Source: Loripinus fragilis
Lineage: Eukaryota; Mollusca; Bivalvia; Lucinida; Lucinidae
Direction: 5' to 3'
Length of the DNA: 64,000 nucleotides
Assembly: GCA_964019695.1 (NCBI GenBank)
Contig: OZ026522.1
Location: 20,762,477-20,826,476, forward strand
Every line of letters starts with the position of its first letter. The stretch's first letter is position 1. The notes beneath the pieces were generated by a model. That model was given only the letters and a program-made list of their open reading frames with translations, was not told the origin of the DNA and searched no databases. Both the position numbers and the translations under genes were made by a program. Of the stretch, positions 22,578 to 35,081 are shown piece by piece.

Positions 22578-22814
22578 GTAAGCAAATGTTTGAGCGTAAA
22601 ATTAACATTTTCTTATCCATTTGTTTTAAAATACGTTTTGAGTGTTCAAAATAACCGCCTCATTGATAGGTCACGTGGTCAAAATGGCGGAGTAATGTTT
22701 GTTTTGAATTCGCAGAGGAAGATTTATAAGTCTGTCACATGACATTTCCTATGCTTCATCTTGTATTTTTGATGATAACATCTAACTTCGCAATGGCATA
22801 CGTCGAGGAATTAA

Positions 22815-22863
22815 GGGGGGGGGGACTGGTAGACACTGGAGACCTGAGGGGGGGGGGGGGGGG
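22815..22863. repeat. Poly-G tracts specific to copy A
   Basis: Runs of 10 and 16 G. The aligned positions in copy B (about 55675-55715) have short mixed G sequence instead. Confidence 0.8.
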
Positions 22864-23179
22864 TTGATGGCTTGTACATACAAATTCTCTGACATGACTG
22901 TATTTGCCATGTTTATTATCTTTTTTATGCATAATTAAATGAGACATAAGGTTAAACAAAGTAAGTTTGCAGTCGTGCCATTCTATATTTCTATTAGCAT
23001 TAACTTGTCACTTAATGCATGCTTTCCTGATGCTTTCTTGGATGTTGGATAGCACATCCAAAACACAAGATTTAATTCTGCCATGTCAAAGGAGACCAAC
23101 TTTACCTAGTTTAAGGTCAAGATCAAATGTCCTGTTTTCATGTTAATGCTTACTCTAATTGCTTATCATAGCTTAAACT

Positions 23180-24165
23180 CTATGACTCACAATGTTGCTA
23201 CTATGCTCTGGTGATATTCATCCCAACCCAGGCCCATCTTCTATTGCACTTAACTCTTCTACTTCTCATAATCATTCTAACAACTCTCTTAGATCTCTTA
23301 ATCTTAGTTATGATCTTTCATTTGTCTACTACAACATACAAAGTGTTCTTAATAAACTTGACATACTGGAAGCAGAACTTTTGAATTTGATATTCTGGCT
23401 TTCACAGAAGCATGGTTAAATCATTCTGTCCAATCTGACGACTTAGTATTCCAAACGTTTCATAAACCTGAACGTTAAGATCGAAGGTCTGATCACTTTG
23501 GAGGATTACTACTATATGTAAAATCAGGAATTGTCTACAAGCGCAAATGTGACCTCGAAATCAACGGCAGATTCTACACAGGGCCTCGCAACACTCTTTT
23601 GAATGTATGTACAACCTACCAGAATCCTTTCCTAAGTCTCCTTCTCTTTGGCAGTTCAACACTATCATTTGAAGCAAACATTGCAATTCTGGAACAAGTT
23701 CACAAGTATATACTTGACACAAAACTTTTTACCTAATCAAGCATCACGCTACCTTAGGGCGATATATACATATATACTACAGATTTTCAGCCTTCCAATT
23801 GGTCTGTGGTGTCTACTCTGATCCCCCACCCCTACCCCTGCCCCAAACCCACGTAATATTCCTACCCTTTACGATGATGTTATCATTTTTAATTATTGTA
23901 TTTATTCATTATGTTTTCACAAACTTTATGTTTTATACTTTTCTTTTTCTTTTTTGTACTTGTAATCTTTTTGTTTTCAAATGAATATCCACCGCTCAAC
24001 ATGCTAAACTAATATTCAACTTCAGCTAAAGCATAACAAATACATCATGATAGGGAGAAGAACTATATATATAGCTTTTCTTTCGTTCTAATCCATTATA
24101 TTGTTGACAGGTGTATGTATGTATACTGTAATTATCTGTGTGTTATTTCAAATAAAATATGTTTA
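23180..24165 (+). mobile_element. LINE-Y, internally deleted, with 2A-like motif (copy A)
   Basis: The 5' part reads LLLCSGDIHPNPGPSS, a 2A-like motif, followed by endonuclease-type sequence (FVYYNIQS, LDILEAELL, then HFGGLLLYVKSG in another frame). It jumps from about 23575 to reverse-transcriptase C-terminal sequence (FYTGPRN, LLLFGSSTLSFEAN, VHKYILDTK), so the central coding region is missing. The 3' end carries AATAAAATATG near 24150. The same deletion is present at 56060-57065, so it predates the segmental duplication. No functional protein. Confidence 0.75.
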
Positions 24166-24349
24166 AACTAACAGTATACACAATTGAATACTACAGTAAA
24201 AGAAATCCAACAGGCAAACCCCGGTTGCCCTGACAAGACACAACATCACGCCCTTACCCTTTTTTGCATGAAAGATATCATACTTATTGATGTAACATCT
24301 CCTAAACAAATACAAATAGGGATATAAAAAAGAGATGAAACATACGATG

Positions 24350-24765
24350 ACTTTTTTCTCGCACACCAGATCGAGATTTCCGCTGTTTTTATCCATGTGA
24401 GATAATTATATCTCACACACCCGTACCAGCCCTAGGGAAAGATAAAAAACGAAAAGCCGCACGTCGTCCACACGCTGGCAGCACGTCGATCCGTGACGTC
24501 ATTGTAATAATAAAATGACGTCACCGTGTCGCATTTCAGCGTATCCAGGATTTTCTGGAAGTCTTTTTCATGTTTTTTTCCAATATAAAAAGAGGTATTT
24601 AATGGTAAGCGAGAAAAATAATCCATTATTCGTGTGAGGATGGGAAAGAAAAATCCGTCTCTCGCGATCACTGTTTGTCATCACTCGGCAAGCCTCGTGA
24701 TGCCAATCGGTGATCCTCGGGACGGATTTTTCTATCCCACCCTCACACTCATGATAGATTCTTAT
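24350..24765. mobile_element. Insertion specific to copy A with inner foldback
   Basis: The aligned site in copy B (57241-57260) is uninterrupted. The insertion includes an inverted pair, TGTGAGGATGGGAAAGAAAA / TTTTTCTATCCCACCCTCACA (24633-24750), around GATCACTG...CGGTGATC. TGACGTCA-like words lie at 24495 and 24515. No transposase. Exact ends are not resolved. Confidence 0.6.
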
Positions 24766-25026
24766 ATACCAATTTTAGATTCTAATTTGTTGATATTTCT
24801 TGTTCTTATCCCTGCTGATCGTATATAAGATAAAATTCTTAGGATAAATTTGGTGTAAACTTAGGTTAAATAATCACTTACAGAAAATTAACAATTGTTG
24901 CCAGAGAAAATGTCCTATTGATCATGCATAATTCTGATCTTTAACATTACATGACTCCATTTTTAGCTATGTTAATGCAACAAATAAATCATCAATTAAA
25001 CCAGAACATAGACTCTGTTTTAGACT

Positions 25027-25085
25027 TGGTATCCTGGGTCAGGTGTGGTGCTTGATTGTATCGGTTCCTGATCTTTGCCCTCTTA
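25027..25085 (+). mobile_element. LINE-X tail, 59 bp
   Basis: GGTATCCTGGGTCAGGTGTG through TTTGCCCTCTTATTACTTA. Present in both duplicated copies (57510-57578), so it is older than the duplication. Confidence 0.75.
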
Positions 25086-25679
25086 TTACTTAAAATCTAT
25101 ATCTTTTTGGTCTACAATGTCATATCTCCCCATCCCATCCCCCAAGATCTGGCTCTGAATCATTCATATCTCACCGCTGTTTTGGTCCCATAAATATTGT
25201 CTGCGAATATTCAAATGCATTTCATCCTAGATATTTTCCTGGAAGCAAGCACTATGAACGCGGGTCAGAATGCTCTCTCTTAAGCAGTCTGACCTGGTTA
25301 CATATTGTTTGCAATATAGGTCACTAAAACATACACACAGATTAGATAGCAGATGAAGAAAAAATCTTGACCAATGATCTGAGTGGTTATAACATAATCT
25401 GATAGAATCACGAGCGGAGGTAATGGCGCTCCTCAATTAGTAAAACACAGCCAAAAGATTTTTTTTTATGAAATTCAAAATAAGCACTCCCTGTCGTAGT
25501 TTAATGAGCAGCAATTGATCGATGTCAGTACCATGCAAAGAAAAAAGGAAAAATGTTCTAACATTTTAAAAATAACTGCTCCACACCCTAGCAACATCAC
25601 TGTGAACTTCTATAGCTACTTTCTTAACATATTTAGCTGCAAAGTCACATCTTGCCAAAGCTTAGCCAAGGTTAGACTT

Positions 25680-25912
25680 ATACCAGTCGTAGATGTTGTA
25701 GGACCTTTGAATCCATACCAATCAATACCATTCCACATCTTATCTTTTGCCGATTCCAGTCCAGAATTTTAATTTATGCTGGCTCAACATCTGAGATAGC
25801 AGAAGAGAAAAAGTATTTGAGAGGAATATGGATATTTAGTGAAATAGATCAATATGAGCGAAAATGTATATGAAAAATAACCCCATCTCACCAGACTTTA
25901 TAAGTCTAAGCC
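25680..25912. other. Indel between the duplicated copies
   Basis: Copy A has about 235 bp between two AGCCAAGGT words. Copy B has a single GGCCAAGGT at the corresponding place (about 58462). This is either a deletion in B by pairing of the short direct repeats or an insertion in A. Confidence 0.6.
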
Positions 25913-26018
25913 AAGGTCAGTAGAGACTTGTCGAGAACCGAGACTCTCTAGTGCAGTTACGTTTCCCCTTTGTGGACTGGTCAGAGTCTGCTTCATCTGC
26001 TGACCCTCTAGCTCTTAA

Positions 26019-27597
26019 ATATTACCGATATACAGGTGCACATGGTGTGCTTATAATTTCATGTCAACTTGCAAGAGCGTTTGAAGTGACTGAGGAATTA
26101 ACGAGAAAGTAAACGAGCAGCAGACATAATGATTTTACATACAAAATATTACAACAAAGTGTTGATAAGAAGTGTGAGTGCAAGTATGACCGTATTTGAC
26201 AGTGAGAATTGTCAGCTTAAATTGAGAAAAAGAATGGTTTTGATGCGAAATTTCCCTTATTACTGGAACAACTGCTGCGTAAGCTACTGCAGGATAAACA
26301 AAAGGATCGGTACAAAACATCATGCATAGATGAATAATTTAGAAGCATAGTGACGTTTCAGAAACACGAATCATATGTTTGCTTTATCATTATTTATTTT
26401 GTTATGTAGATTCATAATAGAGATGAGTAGTTATAGAGAATAGTTAATGAGCAAGAAAGTACAAAGGGTAAAAGTTGTCAGATCAGTAGCCATGACACAG
26501 TGGACTGGTGGTTAATGGAATACGATTGATCTGGTGAATTCAATACTAACCAGTCACCACAAAGGAGTGTCAGCTGTTCTCGCGAGACAGTTTGAGATAA
26601 GTGAAAGAAAGAAACTGCACAGATTGCAAGCAATCCAAATTACTAGGTCAAGCCATTTTGCGTGAATCTATCGGTCATAGGTCCATATAAGGTTTATGAG
26701 CGTAAAATTATAATTATTTTCTAACTCATCAAGATAAACATGTGTTTTGGTGCTCAAAAGAACCGTCTCATTGAGGCGGTTGTTTTGAGTACCCACAACA
26801 TATGTTTTGGATGACTTCGGTATCGGCTCATGTGTTTATGAACTCATCAAAGATGGGTGAAATTTGTGACAATTAACTTCTTAACAGATGTACACGAGGT
26901 ACAATTTATAACTTATTTGTAATCAACGCAAAAAGTCTGCCAAATTCAAGCCATTTGCATATGACTTTACATGTGCAATACATTGAAGTATGAAGTTCCC
27001 ATGACAGTTACAGTATAACATATATTGTTTGACCAAACTCAACACGGAGGCGAACTTTAATTAGCCCAAATAGTACAGTTGGTTTCAGGAAAACAGGCTG
27101 TCTGATATGTACATTATACACGTCGGTATGTCAACTGTCTCAATTACGAACGCAAATGAAATGTACGTTTCGATTGTCACCCACAAAAAGGAGATATAAT
27201 GCAAAAGCATTGACTGAAAATGGGGTTGACAGAGTTTATAAAACTCTTAAAACATGATTGATGAGGTTGTGATAAATTGATGATAAAACATTAAACTTTA
27301 CATACCTGGAACAAATATACTGACATAAAAAATAAAATGACTACTATCCAATATGTAAATAACAATGAATGTACAATGATGTTTATTGTGCAATACAATA
27401 ATAAGAATGTGAGTTGTGGTGCTACAGTACCAGCATAAAGCTACAATTACCTGCCTAAATTGGGCAACTCACCACTAACATTACAAATACGGGTCAATTT
27501 TGGATATGTGATAGGAATGTGCAAAGTAGCATAAGACATTTGGGAAATACCCTGTATCGAACTCTGGTCTGCTAGGTTATTTAACATACACACACAC
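26019..27597. other. No gene seen; contains one hairpin
   Basis: A hairpin at 26742-26800 (GGTGCTCAAAAGAACCGTCT pairs with AGGCGGTTGTTTTGAGTACC) belongs to the 4677-4731 family. The rest is AT-rich with chance frames only. Confidence 0.45.
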
Positions 27598-27775
27598 ATG
27601 GGGCGCAGTTGAGCTTGCTTCGAGATCGAGGGGTTGCGAGTTTGAGCCTCACCACCGTCACTGCGTTGTGTCCTTGAGCAAGATTAATCCTTGCTTTAAG
27701 TTTAATACAGGTAGACTCGTCCGGACATAACTGATAAAATGTTGACTGGGATGTAAAGAATTAAAATGAAAGAGA
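27598..27775 (+). mobile_element. SINE family 1, diverged copy
   Basis: tRNA-like head GGGCGCAGTTGAGCTTGCTT and box-B-like GCGAGTTTGAGCCTC, then the family body CGTCACTGCGTTGTGTCCTT, ending in a GA-rich tail. Older than 19351-19549. Confidence 0.75.
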
Positions 27776-28073
27776 GAGAGAGACTCCGCTGCGTGCGTAT
27801 TGTTTTTATGTGGTCGTGTCAACGTGTAAGCCGAAATAACCGTGTGTTCAGCTGATTCTAAACTAGGCAAACCGTTGTCAATGATCACAAGGCTATCACG
27901 GATCCAAAAACAGAAGAAAATGTCCGTTTGGCTTACACATACATAAAGAGGGATAATTATACAACAAAACCGAACCAAAATATATTTCTTTCAAATATTA
28001 CCACTGATGTGTTGTTTGCAAAGAAATTATGACGTGATTCCGAACTAGGCAAGATTCGAAACTTGGCAATTAA

Positions 28074-28897
28074 AGCCTGTCTCACACAGAACACACGGCT
28101 TATACGGTTGGCCATCCGTGTAAACCGTACATACAACCGAGCCAACCTTGGCCTTATCCGAGTTACACTTGGGCCATTCGAGTGTATCATGATTTTTTAA
28201 ACTTAAAAAAAAACTGACACGGGTGCCTTGTCTGTGTAAAATCGTATTAGCGATCGTACAAGACTGTGGATGACCGTTTGAGACCGTACTGACGAGACCG
28301 TATATACAACCGCACATGAAGTCCACTCCACGAGTGAGCTCATTCGGTTTTATACGATTGCCATACGACCAATACGGTTTCATACGATCGCCATACGACC
28401 AATCCGGTTCAAGTACGAATTATACATGGTCATCTACCATCTTTATACTTTTTCTGTTGAAAGTTCGATAATTTGTGAAGCCAAGCCATCAAAACTAGTC
28501 AATTTTATATCAAAACATACACGAATGTGTGATAATTCGAGAATAACTCGAACAAAAGTCGATGAAACCGTATGTAAACCCTGTCATTGTCCAGTTAATC
28601 AAGTAAAAGTCGTGTTTAAACGTACTAGGCCGTAACAGACCGTACTAGACCGTACTTGGAACCGTACAACAATCGTATGAAAATCGTTTTGAAAATCGTG
28701 TTCAAACCGTGACAAACCTTGCTTGATCGAGTATGTCCGTGCTTTGTTCGTACATACTTGTGCTACATTCGAGTCTAAATCGTACCATCTCATCCCCAGG
28801 CACGGTTGGAGCTCAATAATTGTACCAGTCAACCCGTGTTTAACCGAGTATACCGTAATGGAACCGTGTGCCCAACCGTGTTCTGTGTGAGACAGGC
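28074..28897. mobile_element. 824-bp TTAA-flanked element with dense ACCGTA motifs
   Basis: It is flanked by TTAA at 28070-28073 and 28898-28901. The ends GCCTGTCTCACACAGAACAC and GTTCTGTGTGAGACAGGC are perfect inverted repeats. The interior repeats ACCGTA, CCGTAC and CGTATG on both strands throughout. TTAA target duplication is typical of piggyBac and Kolobok elements. No transposase is encoded, so it is non-autonomous. The open frames here arise from the repeated motif. Confidence 0.85.
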
Positions 28898-29637
28898 TTA
28901 ACTGTATTTAACATAAATAAACGGATGCCCTGAGAACTCCATCCACAACCAGAAGCTGACCATTAGGACTGAGGCAAACTATTAGCAGTGACCTATTCTG
29001 GAGCAGGCGTGCAGACAATGTTACAAATTTACAGAAGGCGAAGGCTAGATTTGGCTCCCTTGAGAGAATCAGAAGATCAGCACCGTATCCACCACTTGGC
29101 ATGTAAGATGTTTTAAAACAATTAATTAAGCTATTTCATAGCAATACAGATTTATCATGTCTTAAGGTATGAGTTACCCATGTTTTTTCTGTTATCGCAC
29201 AAAAGAACATGAGTCTAGATTATAACTATATACTATATGTGTTCTAAACGTTCGAACACTCTCAAATGGAATGTTGATAACAGGGCTATAATTTACAGTA
29301 TGCTTATCAGAAAAACAAACAGGAGAAGATCCGATTAGACAACTTCTTCAGGCGCAGTCTGATCTAGGTCTGACCTGTTTGTCTATGCCTTTTTGGCAGG
29401 CAACTAGTGTTTGGAATTTAAGAGAAGATACCGTGTCTTTGTAGACTATTTAATACCACAACTTTGAACATAGAGTACCATTGACAACCAAATAAAAGTA
29501 AAAGTGCTTAACCTCTACATTATTGATATTTCTAGTACTGATTTTTAATGGAATCATCCACCGATATCGATAATAATCATACAAATACTAGCAAATGGCA
29601 TTACTAATTAAACTTTAACCTTTAAAGCGCCAATCAA

Positions 29638-29806
29638 GACTGCAGCGGACGACAAAATTTTGCAACGTTATTTACTAATTTTTAGAAAAAAGGAATTATA
29701 TTTCATGAGAATCGTCTGCCAGCAGTCGATTCTCATGAAATACCATGCCTTATTTGTTATATTTGAAAAAGGAGCAAAATTTGAAACTGTCGTCTGCTGC
29801 AAATTA
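29638..29806. repeat. Foldback MITE
   Basis: CTGCAGCGGACGACA pairs with TGTCGTCTGCTGCA, with the perfect inner stem ATTTCATGAGAATCG / CGATTCTCATGAAAT around TCTGCCAGCAG. Confidence 0.75.
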
Positions 29807-29994
29807 TAGGTGTAGCTTTAAGGGGTAATATCACCAAATCTGGTGTACATTTATAAACAGAAACACATGAAATCTGTGAGCGGATAGAGTGGATATTTGA
29901 TACAAACCTTATTGTATTTTTAGTAATATTAATAAAAGGAATGTTTTCATTCCCAGAATTATTCAAAGAATGTTAAATTGTGCATTGTAGGTTC

Positions 29995-30160
29995 TGATAC
30001 AGCTCAGTACGCATACAGCTCAAATCTGAGCTGTATACATACGCTGCCCCAGCATACAGCTTATTTAGCTGTATGCGCATCCGACCTCCGCATACAGCTC
30101 CACGTAGCTGTATGCGTAGGTAATATTTTCGGGTCGTCGAAAACTACGCATACAGCTCCT
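29995..30160. repeat. Cluster of GCATACAGCT hairpins
   Basis: GCATACAGCT on the + strand alternates with AGCTGTATGC or AGCTGTATAC, forming three successive small hairpins (30011-30038, 30052-30078, 30091-30117) and one unpaired copy at 30149. The related words AGCTGTATGCGTA recur at about 39570-39665. Confidence 0.75.
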
Positions 30161-31851
30161 GATCAAATTTTCGATTTAATTTTTATCAGTCTTTGCGCCC
30201 CTTGTTTTGGTAGAAAGTCTTTGTGTACATGTATCCATGTTATTATACCGCATCACACGAAGTATTTTGTGTCGTTTCAATCTATCTGTATGATCGTGTT
30301 TGTGTATAATTGTTGGTTGTAGCTCATCTGTAACAATGGCTCATCTGAAACCACTGGACCGATTTAATCCAATTTTTGGAATGAAGTTTACATCTGTTTC
30401 CAATGGTATCATAAATACAAAATACACACAAAATCCCCATACCATCGAACCCCCGTTCAACATTGCTACCCAGTCCGCATCTCTAGACCGTTACAGCCTG
30501 TGTAAGTCACCGGGAACCGAATGACCTTATTGCAACAACCCTTGTCCTGCTGCTAGACAAATCAATATTGCTATTTAATTAGTTTTGTTGCGGTTTTCAG
30601 GCCTGAAATGTAAATCCAATGGTCAGAAAAACGTGGTTGAGCTTGAAAACTTTATAATTGAAAGCTTAAATATAATTGAAACAGAATTTAAGCTTATTTG
30701 TACATCAAACGGAGAGGGTCTCAACGGAGTACCTTAAAATCAGTATTTTGTTTGTTAAAATTACGCTTTAATCAGTTTAATTTAAGAGAAATCAGTGATA
30801 AAAATAATTTTGTAATGCTGAATGTGCTAACTGGTAAAAATGAGTTTTATGAAGACGCTAATTCGTAAAAATTTGGCGCAAATCAGTAAACCCCATTGGA
30901 TGCCTCAAACGAACGTCAGAAAAACAATGCCTTAGCATGAGAAAACCTGCTCATATACGACGATAAACCGTTTGCAATATCTATGGTGCAGCCAGATATT
31001 GCAGTTAAAAGCACAATGTCTTGCAATCGTTTTTTATCATTATATTTTTCTTTCCTTCAAACATTACGAGACGGACAATAAACGCAGCCCTGCCCTTTTG
31101 TCATAAACGTGAAAAAAACATGTTTTCTTGCGGATTGCTCATGTTTTCCCGCCCTTTATGTACCTGATCGCCACTAAAATAGTTCTAAAAATATAGTGCG
31201 CTAGGTATCAGTTTTTATGGACAAAATGATAGCAGTGGCGTTTGAAATTAAGTCAATTGCATGAAAAGACACTGTCGATAGACAGAAACGAAAAATAATA
31301 AAAAAAATACACCTTAACTTTCGTTTCCTTTCGCGCAATAATATAATCATCGGGTAGATTTACACAAGTATTAGCTTTTCAAAAAAGCTGGCGGTTGTTT
31401 AGCCATATCATTGTATGTGTTCTTGCACACGGCATGCTTCTGTCATGCGGATAAATTCATTCTTCCAGCGAGTATGTTGCTTGATCTTAAGCACCCGGCT
31501 TGTGCATGGTATTTTATGGTTATGCATCTAGAATGAACGTTATTTGACAACATTGGACAGCTCGTTTTTTCTAAAACTGATGCCAGAAATCAAGGCTTAG
31601 TCTTATATACATAATGAAAAACTGAAACCATGAATAGTTGACTAAAAGTCGTGATAATCACTGTGTCTCAACTCGGACCAGGGTCCGAGGTCTTAACAAA
31701 TTTGTTTTCCACTAAAATATTGCAAAATCATATATACCTCATCATGTTTTGAGGTGTCAATAGACGCTCCAGGTATGGAAAATGAACTATTCTATGAAAA
31801 AACCTGTCCTTCGGGATTGGCTTTAAAATTTGGATATCGCAAGTGGATCTA
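30161..31851. other. No gene seen; contains a dispersed repeat
   Basis: 31366-31560 aligns with parts of 49971-50300 (TTTTCAAAAAAGCTGGCGGT, CATTGTATGT, ATCTTAAGCACCC, GACAACA). The open frame at 30300-30524 shows no domain. Confidence 0.4.
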
Positions 31852-32158
31852 TCATACGCATCCGCGGATCCAGAGGGGTATGGGGGCCCGGACCACCTGG
31901 AAAATCACAAAATCTATAGGTTTCTATAGAAATTAGCATTTGGACCCCACACCCCCTTGAAAAAATTGGACCCCCTCCCCTGGAAAATGATAGACCCCCT
32001 CAGGAACCTTCAAGAATTATAGTTTTCCTTAGAATAAACTATTGGACCCCTCTGTAAAATTGTAAAAAGCTGATGCATAAGAAAACGTTATCACAGTGTT
32101 TTTTTCTGTCAGTTGAGCCTGGACCCCTGTCAAAAATTCCTGGATCCGCGCATGATAC
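31852..32158 (+). mobile_element. MITE family 2 (GCGCGGATCCAG ends)
   Basis: The ends GCATCCGCGGATCCAG and CTGGATCCGCGCATG are inverted, and the interior repeats GGACCCC or CCCCCT blocks. Other copies are at 32508-32774, 42890-43131 and 49223-49480. Confidence 0.75.
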
Positions 32159-32507
32159 TACCGTAAAGTCAACAGTGTTGGATGCACATGCTCATCTTTG
32201 CCTACTAGCGTCTTATGCTCTTCACGTCGTTAAGAAAAAAGTGAATTTCCGTTGCGATTTTTCGGTTTTGTGACGGTGTACCGAGGCCTTTTATGCACCC
32301 ACTGGAAATTTTAAAAAGGAGTTCTGGCTGTCGCCCGCCATTTGGAGAAATTGTGGGGCATTGATAATTTGAATTAGTAAAGTGAATTTCCGAGATCCAC
32401 AACTATTTATATGACATGTTTGCGAACGTGTACGCGATCGCAATGAACGAAAGTGATGAGTTTACAGAAATTGTCTTTTCATGCCAAACCATGAAAAGGA
32501 GATAGCT

Positions 32508-32774
32508 CATGGGCGGATCCAGAGGGGGACAGACCCCCACCCCTGAAAAATAGGTTTTCGTAGCATACTGGTCCGGTTCCCTTTAAAATCACAAAGCTAC
32601 CAAGCCAGCATTCGATGTTGGGCCATCAGCGGAACGCCAGCGAAACGCCATTTAAATGGTGTTTTGCTGGCGGGCCAATGATGACCCGCATATAGTGGTG
32701 TTTGGATCCTCTTTCCCATCATCAACTAAAAAAAAGTTGTCAAAGTTGGACCCCTTTCTGGATCCGCGCATGCA
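32508..32774 (+). mobile_element. MITE family 2, second copy
   Basis: The ends ATGGGCGGATCCAGAGG and CTGGATCCGCGCATG are inverted, with an inner hairpin GCGGAACGCCAGCGAAACGC / GGTGTTTTGCTGGCGGGCC. The interior is shared, in opposite orientation, with 42890-43131. Confidence 0.7.
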
Positions 32775-35070
32775 GCTGGGCAATTATATTTTATGTGCGA
32801 AGTCCGCTTTTATGCGCCAATGCCACCACTCTTAAAACAGCATGTGACATGAAAGCGGCGGCTTTGATCTTCATGACTATGAACATTTGTCTGCGGCTGA
32901 TATTAGACAAGTTTGGCCCAGACCAGGCCCAACAAAATGTTTTATGTTTGTATTCATAACAAAGGCGCTGATAAGAATGTACGGTGCCCAGGCTGATCTG
33001 CGACTTTGTTGGTCTCATACAACAAAGTCGGGGTAAAACATCTACAGACGTGTGGTAAGGATTTTTGCAAATTCTGATATGTATGTCACCGCGGATGATC
33101 TTAAGGTCTTTCCTGTTTTAATTAAGATGGATGGTATAAAGACCTTCCAATTTTCTGTGAAAGAAAACTAAATGGAAGGAAAATCGATCCATATTGGTAG
33201 ACCTTTCCTTCCAAATAAGACACACAGTCTGTGGTGGTTAAGATAAAGCGAATTCTCATCTCAAGGTCTTTCCTGTTTTCAAATTCACAGCCACCTGATG
33301 GGGCTATTATCCTAAATTAATGAAGTACCTTCATCTACATTCCTTTTATGCTCGTAGTTAAGCCTTAAGGCGCTGACGATTTTCCGCAGATGCGCAGGCT
33401 CCTCTGAGCCTTCGCTGCTCGTATATGCGATAGGTACCATAACCTCATGAACTGGCTTATTTCATGGAAATACCATTCATAAAGACCTAGAATAATGATA
33501 CAATCAAATTATACTCGGTATGTGCGTCTGTGCGTACACTATTTCGGTAATCATGAACTCTCAGGACCTTCCGTATGTAGTTTCATCAGGACAGCAAGAC
33601 ACGCCACGATCAGCTCAACAATTTGTTAAAATGTTCCATTTTTTGAACCATTACTACATTCATTGAGTTATTTACGCTCAGAAAACCGAAATTGATATTC
33701 AACTATATAAAACAAAACGTACGTAGATACCTAGAATTTGATTTGGTCTGAGCATACTGAGTCTTCATCCACTTCAAACTTTATGTTATTGAGCAGCGGG
33801 GCCCTGATGAGATTGCGCAAACGCACATGCTCCCCTGGGCCTTGTCATAAGTACCAGCAGGCTATTTACGAAATATTCTGGTACCAGTTTATATGAGGTA
33901 CCGCGCAAGTTGATTTCGTGTCGGGTCCGAGCCGACAAGCATTGAAATGCTTTCTGTGTCGAACGTGTCTTGGGTGTCTGATTATAAAAGATATACATGT
34001 ATGACACAGAGGTAAAATGTAACAGTCCATTATTCTAAGGACCCTTTTTGTAATGACCGTACAGAATATATCTCCGATGCATCGGCGACATAGGGCGTGT
34101 TTAGCATTCGCTCGATTTTAAGAAAACTCTTTAATGTTATTAACATGCGACGTCAATGCTGGATTTACGTTAGCGACCGAAGTCGTTAGATTGACAGACG
34201 AAAAGGTCTGTTTGGTGTAAGCACGCGAAAGTTAACAGGAGCATATCGTAGACAGCCACGCTGATTAAAAGCAAGCACCAATGAACGAAAAAATCGTTGT
34301 GTACGAACTAATAAAATTGCATATCAGAAAAATGACCAGTGTACGAACTAATACATGGCATCTAACGAACTATTTGAGTGTACGAACTAATACAAGATTT
34401 ACCGTATTATAAAATCCAACTAACTAGGATTCCTTGGGATAATATATTAAGATAGATTCCCAGCAAGGATGAAATAGAAAATGACTTGGTGACTAGCCTT
34501 GACAGGGACTCTTATGATTGGTCTTTGATGTGCTGATGGTACTTTAACTAGCAGAAATAGGGTCTCTTATTCCATTCTTTCTGATTTGTTCTATGTATTT
34601 TATAGAGGGTCTTACGCAAGTTATCATTTCATAACAAGGTGGTAGAGTGGGGCATTTTATTTTCTGCTGAAGGTTTCTGAGAGATGGCTCCTTTATTGTT
34701 GGCCAGATGGCAGGATTAAATTTACTTGTCAAACTTTGTTGAGGGACGGAGGCCAGAAAGTCTATTCTTTTCTTTGCTCTCCTCTGTGGGAGGAGTTTGA
34801 CTAGACTGAAATAATGATGACTGAATACTTAAAGCTTAAGTCAATCAGTTTAGACAGCCTTAAGTTAGTTTGAAAAAATTGATTTGAAATGGGCACAAAT
34901 GGAAGATTCTCTCATCATATGAACTATTGCGAAATTAACACCTCCAAAGCTGGTTTATTTCAAAGAGAATTCACTTTGTTATTAACATAACTTCTTTGTA
35001 TCGAAATTATGCAACCTGTGGTCATAACATTATTTTTTCATTTTGATGTTACTGTTATTCAGTAGAATAT
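32775..35070. other. No gene seen; small repeats
   Basis: AAGGTCTTTCCTGTTTT occurs at 33110 and 33280. GC-rich fragments of the CTGCGCA...TGAGCC type lie at 33390-33420 and 33795-33845. TGTACGAACTAATA occurs three times between 34299 and 34394. I recognise no exon; the minus-strand frame at 34544-34732 has no domain I know. Confidence 0.4.
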
Positions 35071-35081
35071 ATCACGTCAAA

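Larger units (their letters stand above)
3106..26018 (+). repeat. Segmental tandem duplication, copy A
   Basis: This stretch is collinear with 50644-58573. Shared anchors in order are GATGCTGCTTTTAAAATC (3113), ACCGGCGTGTATGTAACGCA (3191), the two F-lectin exons, the PAN exon, an internally deleted LINE, and a block ending near CCCTCTAGCTCTTAA (26018). Copy A is much longer because it has taken more insertions. The left boundary is uncertain: the shared signal starts at about 3106, and earlier divergence may hide more. Confidence 0.8.

Noticed and set aside
23799..23984. Hydrophobic small protein
   Set aside because: T-rich 3' untranslated sequence of LINE-Y gives runs of Phe and Leu; the duplicate at 56689-56904 has the same origin.
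28045..28832. Minus-strand open frames of 77-112 codons
   Set aside because: They lie inside the TTAA-flanked element and reflect repeated ACCGTA motifs; no domain is visible.
34544..34732. Possible exon on the minus strand
   Set aside because: The composition is not repeat-like, but there is no recognisable domain, convincing splice signals or paralogue in the window.
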